DNA of 12,327 nucleotides. Origin: Planctomycetota bacterium (GTDB lineage Bacteria > Planctomycetota > Phycisphaerae > UBA1845). Shown one piece after another: positions 1 to 5,494 of this stretch. The notes beneath the pieces are model-generated. The model had not been told where the DNA came from. It did no database searches and was given only the letters and a program-made list of their open reading frames with translations. The stretch covers positions 1 through 12,327 of the forward strand of contig JAJRSP010000242.1 of NCBI GenBank assembly GCA_024278775.1, in the 5' to 3' direction. A program made the translations under genes and the position numbers. The stretch's first letter is position 1; each line of letters opens with the position of its first letter.

Positions 1-235
1 ACGGGGGACCGCCGCGAGAACGCGCCGAGCGCTTTTCAAGGCCATTGGTGACGCGCTACGCTCGGTCACGCCTGACGACTGCCATGGTTTCTTCCAGGGA
101 TGCGGCTATGACGCTACACAATAACGTAGAATGCTCTAACGCAGGCGGCTCGGGGAGCGATATCATAGTCGCCATAGTGGTGAAACTTGGGTACTACGGC
201 CTCATCGAGGTCTTTCCCCGCGGTGACACGTGGTC
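1..235. other. No gene recognised (window left edge)
   Basis: Stretch downstream of the minus-strand anti-sigma-like gene. Short open frames exist on both strands (for instance a plus-strand frame from 45 and a minus-strand frame of about 38 codons ending near 66), but none has a convincing ribosome-binding site, recognisable motif or plausible composition. I see no clear terminator hairpin with a T-run either. It may hold the 3' flank of a gene lying outside the window. Confidence 0.4.
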
Positions 236-1303
236 CTACGGGGTGATATCCGGGTCGGTGGCCGGTAATCCGGGGATGAGCTGAACGTCATCCGCACCGC
301 TTCGTGATTCGGAGCCCGTGTAGCGGCGAATCGTTCCCGCGAGCCAGATGTTGTCACCTTGCGGACCCACGAGCGGAGACCGGAGCCATCGCGTAGAGCC
401 GTCGAGCGTGAGCACGGTCTGCCCGCGGCGGCCATGCGCGGGGGAATTCGCGGTGTCGGCGTTGACAGCGGGGTTGAACCTGGCTCTCGTAAACAGGGGG
501 TTCGGGTCGCCCATGTAGACCAGCGAACGCCGCGGATGGAGGTTCACGCTTTCGCCCAGGCGATCGCCGGTGCGGAGGTTCAGCGCGTCGTAGCTGATGT
601 TGGCCGCCCGAGCAAAGTCTGTGCGGGTCGTGAAGTCGTCAACCTCCATGGGGACGGCCCCCTCGTCCGCGGGACAGATAAAATGTTTCGCGGTGGGTCC
701 ATAGCCGCCTTTGACAAGCAGATAACTGTGGCGGCTGTTGGAGGCGAAGGGGCGGCTACGGTCGGAGGACGGCAGCCAGACCGCGCGGCGGGTCTGCCCC
801 GCATAGGGGAGGGAGCCGTGGAAGGTCTCCTGGTAGATCGACGTGCCGCGAAAGATGGAGCCGAGGTTGTTGGCGCAGGCCGCCCGCTGCGAACGCGCGC
901 GTACCGTGGACAATCCGGGAACAAACACACCGACCAGCAGCAACAGGCATGCGGCCGCAGCCAACAGATCGCGAATCGGCAGGAACCTCGGGCGGTAGGA
1001 TTCGCTCGATTCGGGTTGCATCTTAACGATGGTCTGTCCAGGCAGCTCGGTTCCGTCGTTTTTCCCGAGAACGCCTTGCCGGTTGCGAATGTGGCCGAGA
1101 ATCCGATCCGCCAGACGGTCGGCGGCCGTGGGTGGTTGCCAGCTATCGAGGGGTTGGAGGATGCGGCCGAGGCGCTGGTTTTTTTCCCGAAGCGCGGCAT
1201 CCTTCCGAAGCGCTTCCTCGATCCAGACGCGCTGTTCATCGTCAAGCTGATCGAGATGCAGATCAAGCAAGAGTTCTTCGGGCGTCGTTCGATCCTCGTT
1301 CAT
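236..1303 (-). CDS. Membrane-anchored anti-sigma-like protein with prepilin-like / H-X10-DG body
   Basis: Probable partner and regulator of the ECF sigma factor encoded just upstream. With the ATG at 1303 it is 355 aa. Residues 1-75 are a charged, helical cytoplasmic region (LLLDLHLDQLDDEQRVWIEE), the likely sigma-binding part; there is no HxxxCxxC zinc motif. A hydrophobic helix (RDLLAAAACLLLLVGVFVPG, 111-130) is followed directly by a sequence resembling the stalk of planctomycete prepilin-type proteins (ARSQRAACANNLGSI), then a C-terminal domain with a KHFICPADE motif (C210) and NSPAHGRRGQTVLTLDG (H290 to D301-G302), the H-X10-DG form seen in DUF1559-like pseudopilins. I chose ATG 1303 because AGAGGA lies 11 bases upstream; a GTG at 1345 in the same frame has no such site. 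Assignment as anti-sigma rests on gene order and topology, so it is inference; the pseudopilin-like body is a direct sequence resemblance. Confidence 0.75.
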   Translation of the reverse strand: MNEDRTTPEELLLDLHLDQLDDEQRVWIEEALRKDAALREKNQRLGRILQPLDSWQPPTAADRLADRILGHIRNRQGVLGKNDGTELPGQTIVKMQPESSESYRPRFLPIRDLLAAAACLLLLVGVFVPGLSTVRARSQRAACANNLGSIFRGTSIYQETFHGSLPYAGQTRRAVWLPSSDRSRPFASNSRHSYLLVKGGYGPTAKHFICPADEGAVPMEVDDFTTRTDFARAANISYDALNLRTGDRLGESVNLHPRRSLVYMGDPNPLFTRARFNPAVNADTANSPAHGRRGQTVLTLDGSTRWLRSPLVGPQGDNIWLAGTIRRYTGSESRSGADDVQLIPGLPATDPDITP

Positions 1304-1369
1304 ACGATCACGATTCCTCTTGTGTGTCTTTGCGACATCCCCCACGCCATACCCAAGGGGGCACCGTTG

Positions 1370-1981
1370 TTACGATGCCGACCCATCCTGTTCCAACTCA
1401 GCTGCGGCGAGTCGGTAATGCGTTCCAAAGTGGGCGACGGCCGAATGCAGCCGACTCTTTACGGTGCCGAGCGGCACATCCACGATCTCCCCAATATCTC
1501 GGTACGGCAGCCGATGGTAATAAGCGAGAATCAGCACCTCGCTGAGTTTGGTCGGCATTTCCGTGATGACTCGCCTTACGAGTCGGCGTTTCTCCTCGAC
1601 CAGCAGGTCTTCGTCCGGGGCGACGGAGTCCGTTTCAAACAGCTCGACAAACCGCTGTCCGTCTGACGTATCGGAGCCGGTCGGGGCGTCGATGGGTACT
1701 TCTCGTCGCCGTGTTCTCCGCCGGAGGTAATCCCGGGCCTTGTTCGCGGTAATCGTAAACAGCCAGGGTTTGAAACGCCGTTTCGGATCAAACTTTTCGG
1801 CCGAAGTGTGCAACTGCACGAGCGTATCCTGAACGATGTCGTCCGCCGCGGGCGCGTCGTTGGTGAACCGCATCGCGAACAGGTGCAACTCTCGCACATA
1901 GCGACGCACGAGCAACTCAAAAGCCGCCTCGTCGCCGCGTACGTAGTCTGCCAGCAATTGCTCATCCGTTGGCGCATTCAC
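1370..1981 (-). CDS. ECF-type RNA polymerase sigma factor
   Basis: Sigma-70 family, extracytoplasmic-function group, 203 aa, which is normal for the group. It directs RNA polymerase to a specific promoter set, typically under control of a membrane anti-sigma factor. Region 2 covers about residues 20-90, with the core-binding/-10 recognition signature DDIVQDTLVQLH (48-58) and FKPWLFTITANKARDYLRR (70-88). Region 4 (about 135-185) has the helix-turn-helix YRDIGEIVDVPLGTVKSRLH (160-179) and is preceded by a variable acidic linker. No extra C-terminal domain is present. The start is GTG 1981: an in-frame stop lies just upstream, and AAGGAT sits about 11 bases before it. The anti-sigma-like gene begins 25-66 bases after the stop on the same strand, so the two are probably co-transcribed. 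The sigma gene is divergent from the L,D-transpeptidase gene at 2146. The family call is secure; target promoters are unknown. Confidence 0.95.
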   Translation of the reverse strand: MNAPTDEQLLADYVRGDEAAFELLVRRYVRELHLFAMRFTNDAPAADDIVQDTLVQLHTSAEKFDPKRRFKPWLFTITANKARDYLRRRTRRREVPIDAPTGSDTSDGQRFVELFETDSVAPDEDLLVEEKRRLVRRVITEMPTKLSEVLILAYYHRLPYRDIGEIVDVPLGTVKSRLHSAVAHFGTHYRLAAAELEQDGSAS

Positions 1982-2145
1982 ACCCTCATTGTATCCTTAC
2001 GCCGCCGTGGCGCAATGGTTCGCGGGTCCGAAGTCCATTTTTTTACACCTTTTGGGTGTGATTATCGGTTTTTTCTGATCCTTCGGCTGTTGCCACCGCC
2101 GCTTTCGGCGTTTGTGGCGATGATGGCACGGCGTGGGAGGAACCT
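1982..2145. promoter_or_regulatory. Divergent intergenic region between ECF sigma gene and L,D-transpeptidase gene
   Basis: This 164-base gap must hold the promoters for both the minus-strand sigma operon and the plus-strand transpeptidase gene. It contains an AT-rich core with a T-run, an ACACC-TTTTG-GGTGT inverted repeat (2045-2059), a GATTATCGG segment and a second T-run. A GATAAT hexamer on the minus strand (about 2061-2066) could serve as a -10 for the sigma operon, but no matching -35 is evident. The GGAGGA at 2136-2141 is the ribosome-binding site for the GTG at 2146. Promoter positions are inference only. Confidence 0.4.
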
Positions 2146-2757
2146 GTGCGACAGGCTTGGGCCGATCCGCATTTCGATGTTCGACGGTGTCTTGCCGCCT
2201 TCGTGGCGGGTTTAGGGGTGTTTGGCGTTGCCGCCTCGTTTGGGCTAGCCGTTGGTGGATCCAAGCTTGAATCACAGTCAGCGGTATGGTGCGTCGATTC
2301 ACCGCGGGTAGTGGTGCTTAAATCCGCCCGGTCGCTGCTGCTGTTCGACGGTGATTCGCTTGTGAGAACTTACCCGGTTGATCTTGGGACCGCTCCGATC
2401 GGTCAGAAACGAGTGGCCGGAGACGGACGGACGCCGGAAGGCCATTTTCGGATTGTCACGAAGAACGCCGACAGCCCCTATCATAGATTTCTCGGTATCA
2501 GCTTTCCTGATCCGGAGGCCGTGGTGGTTGGTCTTCGTGATGGGCTGCTTTCTTCCGGAGACGCGCTGAGCCTGCTCGACGCAGCCAACGAGGGACGTCG
2601 TCCCGACTGGCGTAGTGCGATGGGTGGGGGGATCGGCTTGCACGGGCATCGTCGTGGGACCGACTGGACCGGCGGTTGCGTCGCGCTGGCGGACGAGCAC
2701 ATCGAGGAACTTTTTTCCGTGTTGCGGATCGGCGACAGCGTAGAGATTTTACCGTAG
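2146..2757 (+). CDS. YafK-like L,D-transpeptidase (YkuD catalytic domain), exported
   Basis: Predicted periplasmic L,D-transpeptidase/murein-processing enzyme of 203 aa that would form or hydrolyse peptide links in the cell wall using a catalytic cysteine. Residues about 13-37 form a hydrophobic signal or anchor segment (CLAAFVAGLGVFGVAASFGL). The YkuD domain runs from about 50 to the end. It has the family's entry signature GTAPIGQKRVAGDGRTPEGHF, then RFLGISFPDPEA, and the catalytic block GIGLHGHRRGTDWTGGCVAL with H166 and nucleophile C178. The short His-to-Cys distance and the DWTxGCxA form resemble the YafK branch more than the ErfK/YbiS branch. The start is GTG 2146, set by GGAGGA five bases upstream. 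It is divergent from the ECF sigma gene, so it could be a target of that regulator, but nothing in the sequence proves this. The 3' neighbour follows after 38 bases on the same strand. Confidence 0.88.
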   Translation: MRQAWADPHFDVRRCLAAFVAGLGVFGVAASFGLAVGGSKLESQSAVWCVDSPRVVVLKSARSLLLFDGDSLVRTYPVDLGTAPIGQKRVAGDGRTPEGHFRIVTKNADSPYHRFLGISFPDPEAVVVGLRDGLLSSGDALSLLDAANEGRRPDWRSAMGGGIGLHGHRRGTDWTGGCVALADEHIEELFSVLRIGDSVEILP

Positions 2758-2781
2758 ATGGCTGCGGATCGTTCGCGGCAT

Positions 2782-2794
2782 AGGCGTTTTGCCT
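2782..2794 (+). other. Small inverted repeat just before the regulator start codon
   Basis: AGGC-GTTTT-GCCT, a 4-bp arm hairpin, ends one base before the ATG at 2796. It occupies the place where a ribosome-binding site would be expected, and no strong Shine-Dalgarno sequence is visible. It is too weak to call a terminator for the transpeptidase gene; it might affect translation initiation of the regulator. Confidence 0.25.
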
Positions 2795-2795
2795 C

Positions 2796-4298
2796 ATGAT
2801 GGATCTGGCATCACATAGTTTTCCGCCGGAGTCGCTCCAGGCGCTGGCCGAGGCTTCGGCGGCGATCAACTCCACGCTTGATCTGAACGAGGTGCTGGAG
2901 ACCATCGCCCAGCGTGCGGCGGCGGTGTTGAAAGCGGAGGCCGCCTGCGTGCTGACGTACGATCGACTGCGGCACCGGCTGGTGTTTGCGGCTGCTCACG
3001 GCGAGCGGAGTGCGGACCTCATGGGGAAGTCGTTTGATGCGAACCTCGGCATCGCGGGGCACGTGCTCGAAACCGGTGAGCCGGAAAACATCGTGGACGT
3101 GTCGCAGGATCCGGATTTTTTCAAAGGGATTGACGAGCAAAGCCAGTTTGAGACGCGCGGGTTGATGGCCGCCCCGATGGTTCATCGCGATCGGACCGTG
3201 GGCGTGGTGGAAGTCTTGAATCGAACGGACGGCACTTTCGAGGCAGCGGATCTGCAGCTTCTCAAAGTCTTTGCCAATCTGGCGGCCGTGGGGGCGCGCA
3301 ACGCCCAGACGCATCTTAGCCTGCGCCGTCAGACCGAGGCGCTTCGCGGCTCGGTTTTGGGCACGTCGACGATCATCGGCAGTGCGAAGCCGTTTCGCGA
3401 GACGCTGGAGCTGGCCGACAAGGTGGCCCCGACGCAGGCGACGGTCCTGCTCGAAGGGGAGACCGGTACGGGGAAAGAGGTGCTCGCCAAATACATTCAT
3501 AATGCGTCGTCGCGAGCGAGCGGGGCGTTCGTCGCGGTGAATTGTGCCGCGCTGCCTGAGTCGCTTTTGGAAAGCGAGCTGTTCGGGCATGAAAAGGGGG
3601 CCTTTACGGGGGCCGTGGCTCGTCGAATCGGTCGGTTTGAGTTGGCCGATGAGGGCACGCTGTTTCTCGATGAGATCGGCGACATCTCTGCGTCCACTCA
3701 GGTGAAGCTGCTGCGACTGCTGCAAGAGCGGGCGTTTACGCGCGTCGGCGGGACGGACACTATATCTTGCGACGTGCGGGTGATGGCCGCGACGAATCGA
3801 GATCTCAAACAACTCATCAAAGACGGGAAGTTCCGCGACGATCTTTACTACCGGCTCAACGTGTTTCCGATCCGTCTGCCGCCGCTTCGTGATCGTCGAG
3901 ATGACATCCCGGCGCTGGCCCAGCATTTCGCCAGGGAGTCGGGCTTCGAGGTGGGGGTGGAGGTGGCCGGCGTGGCCGATGATGCGATCGCGCTGTTGGC
4001 CGCGTACGATTGGCCGGGGAACATCCGGGAGCTAGCCAATGTGATCGAAAGGGCGGTATTGCTAGCGGATGGTCCCGTTGTGGTGCCGGCTCATCTACCG
4101 TCGGAGATCGTCACGCTGGGGGAACGCCGTCCGGGCGCGGCCCAGCGCGGGCTTCATGCGAATGAGCGGGCGGTGATCGTCGAGGCGATGCGCGAGAATC
4201 ACTGGAATCAATCAGCCGCAGCCCGAGCTCTCAATATCAGCCGCGACAACCTTCGATACCGGATCAAAAAATACCACATCACGCGTGACGAGGCGTGA
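2796..4298 (+). CDS. GAF-domain sigma-54-dependent transcriptional activator (enhancer-binding protein)
   Basis: Bacterial enhancer-binding protein of 500 aa that would activate RpoN (sigma-54) promoters by ATP hydrolysis. Domain order: an N-terminal GAF sensor (about 20-165, two hydrophobic halves ending in [12 protein letters not shown]), a short linker, the AAA+ domain (about 190-420), then a Fis-type helix-turn-helix ([20 protein letters not shown], near the C-terminus). The AAA+ motifs are intact: Walker A GETGTGKE (221-228), the sigma-54 contact loop GAFTGA (268-273), Walker B LFLDE (289-293), FRDDLYYRL and WPGNIREL. An intact GAFTGA argues that it really acts with sigma-54. There is no receiver domain, so it is probably controlled by a ligand binding to GAF rather than phosphorylation. 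Two adjacent ATGs (2796, 2799) are possible starts. Its stop overlaps the rarD-like start by four bases, which suggests a shared transcript and perhaps a link to the transported compound. Confidence 0.95.
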   Translation: MMDLASHSFPPESLQALAEASAAINSTLDLNEVLETIAQRAAAVLKAEAACVLTYDRLRHRLVFAAAHGERSADLMGKSFDANLGIAGHVLETGEPENIVDVSQDPDFFKGIDEQSQFETRGLMAAPMVHRDRTVGVVEVLNRTDGTFEAADLQLLKVFANLAAVGARNAQTHLSLRRQTEALRGSVLGTSTIIGSAKPFRETLELADKVAPTQATVLLEGETGTGKEVLAKYIHNASSRASGAFVAVNCAALPESLLESELFGHEKGAFTGAVARRIGRFELADEGTLFLDEIGDISASTQVKLLRLLQERAFTRVGGTDTISCDVRVMAATNRDLKQLIKDGKFRDDLYYRLNVFPIRLPPLRDRRDDIPALAQHFARESGFEVGVEVAGVADDAIALLAAYDWPGNIRELANVIERAVLLADGPVVVPAHLPSEIVTLGERRPGAAQRGLHANERAVIVEAMRENHWNQSAAARALNISRDNLRYRIKKYHITRDEA

Positions 4299-5206
4299 GC
4301 CAGTCCGTCTCACCCGCCGAGGTGGCTCGCGCTCGCGCCGGGGTGTTGTATGGTGTGGCCGCGTACACCTGGTGGGGTGTGGTCGCGCTCTACTTTAAGG
4401 CCTTGGCCCATGTCGATGCGTTTGAAGTCCTGGCCCACCGGGTGGCCGGAGCGGCGGTGTTGCTCGGGTTGCTCATGCGTTTTCATGGGAAGTGGGGCAC
4501 CGCGCTGAAGGCGCTGCGCCATCGTCCCACGCTGATCACGCTCATCGCGACGACGGGACTGATCGCGGTGAACTGGTTCGTGTTCATCTGGTCCGTGGGT
4601 CATGGGCATCTGATGGAGGCGAGCCTCGGCTACTTTATCAACCCGCTCGTCAACGTGCTGCTGGGGTATGTCGTGTTGCACGAGCGGCTTCGACCCTGGC
4701 AGTGGGTGAGCGTGGCGCTGGCCGCTTCCGGCGTGACCTACCTGACGCTGAGCATGGGAGAGCTTCCCGTGATTGCGCTGGTGCTGGCGTTTTCGTTCGG
4801 GATGTACGGTTTGCTCCGCAAGACGGTCGGCGTGGATGCCCTGACGGGGTTGACGTTTGAGACGACGCTGCTCTGGCCGCTGGCGGTGGGGTACCTGATC
4901 TTTCTCGGTATCCGGGGTGAGCTTGCGTTTGAGCATATCTCATGGCAAACGGACGCGTTGCTTTCGGTGGGCGGGGTCGTTACGGCCGCGCCGCTGCTCT
5001 GGTTCGCCAACGCGGCGCGGCGGCTCAAGCTTTCCACACTGGGCTTTCTGCAATACATCGCCCCGTCCATGCAGTTCTTGCTGGCCGTGCTGGTATTTGG
5101 AGAGCCGTTCAAGCGTGCCCATGCGATGAGCTTCAGTTTGATTTGGCTGGGGCTCTTGGCATTTTCTGCGGAATCGCTCCTGGTGACAAGGCAAAGAAGC
5201 AACTGA
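4295..5206 (+). CDS. rarD: RarD family EamA-type membrane transporter
   Basis: Integral membrane protein of the drug/metabolite transporter superfamily, 303 aa, close to the usual ~295-300 aa of RarD. It has about ten hydrophobic segments arranged as two EamA repeats. Family signatures include [20 protein letters not shown] near the N-terminus, the AHRVAG segment after it, [20 protein letters not shown] and [20 protein letters not shown] in the first half, and the [10 protein letters not shown] and [20 protein letters not shown] segments in the second. RarD homologues were named for a chloramphenicol-sensitivity phenotype and some relatives move amino-acid-like compounds; the substrate here cannot be read from sequence. 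The GTG start overlaps the upstream regulator's TGA (GTGA), so translation is probably coupled. The family is clear, the substrate unknown. Confidence 0.93.
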   Translation: MSQSVSPAEVARARAGVLYGVAAYTWWGVVALYFKALAHVDAFEVLAHRVAGAAVLLGLLMRFHGKWGTALKALRHRPTLITLIATTGLIAVNWFVFIWSVGHGHLMEASLGYFINPLVNVLLGYVVLHERLRPWQWVSVALAASGVTYLTLSMGELPVIALVLAFSFGMYGLLRKTVGVDALTGLTFETTLLWPLAVGYLIFLGIRGELAFEHISWQTDALLSVGGVVTAAPLLWFANAARRLKLSTLGFLQYIAPSMQFLLAVLVFGEPFKRAHAMSFSLIWLGLLAFSAESLLVTRQRSN

Positions 5207-5336
5207 CTCACCCCCGCGCGGTAGTCCCGATCGATACCAGAGACATCCTGTGCAGCGGGTGTAGAAATACAGAAACATGGTCACGCGCGCGAGAACCGTG
5301 CCATGCAGATGGTGCGCCGGGGAGCGGGCAATGTCT

Positions 5337-5494
5337 CTACGCTACGCCGCTGTGCATGGCCGGGCCGACCGGTTGCGAGGTGATGACGCGGACCTCTTCA
5401 TCGAGGATCGTATCCCAGCGCTCGTCGACGCCGGTGACCCCAGGAAGTGAATAGGCGAGGTCGATAAACTGCCTGTAATGCACCACTACGGACG
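5337..5494 (-). pseudogene. Detached 3' end of miaE (fragment, stop codon kept)
   Basis: Read on the minus strand, 5481 down to 5337 encodes HYRQFIDLAYSLPGV and onwards to the last residue and TAG stop of MiaE, in the same frame as the intact gene at 7560. It matches the intact copy without gaps. There are six differences over 5337-5481; four are silent third-base changes, the others I to V and K to R. From 5482 to 5494 four more mismatches occur in 13 bases, including loss of the Glu codon of the ExxH iron ligand, so the real junction is near 5481-5494. No start codon or upstream MiaE sequence is present. The fragment also lies inside the out-of-frame tail of the neighbouring beta-helix reading frame (5398 onward). 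It is a leftover gene end, not a working gene. Confidence 0.9.
5337..5494 (+). repeat. Direct repeat copy 1 (miaE 3' end), outer flank of the beta-helix gene
   Basis: Aligns gap-free at a constant offset of 2223 bases with 7560-7717, with about 10 mismatches in 158 positions and only 6 in the first 145. The longest exact block is 48 bases (5370-5417). Similarity stops abruptly at the miaE stop codon on the left and fades at about 5481-5494 on the right. Together with copy 2 it brackets 5495-7559. Confidence 0.92.

Noticed and set aside
359..1666. Long plus-strand open frame (435 codons)
   Set aside because: Antisense to the ECF sigma factor and its partner, whose motifs are clear on the minus strand. 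The translation has no recognisable domain; a GC-rich shadow frame.
2041..2060. ACACC-TTTTG-GGTGT hairpin beside a T-run as a terminator
   Set aside because: The Ts precede the hairpin on the plus strand and would be As on the minus strand, so orientation is wrong on both. It also sits between divergent genes, where no terminator is needed.
2124..2140. Possible sigma-54 promoter (TGGCAC) before the transpeptidase gene
   Set aside because: TGGCAC is present, but the required GC-containing -12 element at the correct spacing is not.
2811..3926. Long minus-strand open frame (371 codons)
   Set aside because: Antisense to the sigma-54 activator, which has all AAA+ motifs intact. Arg/His-rich translation typical of a shadow frame.
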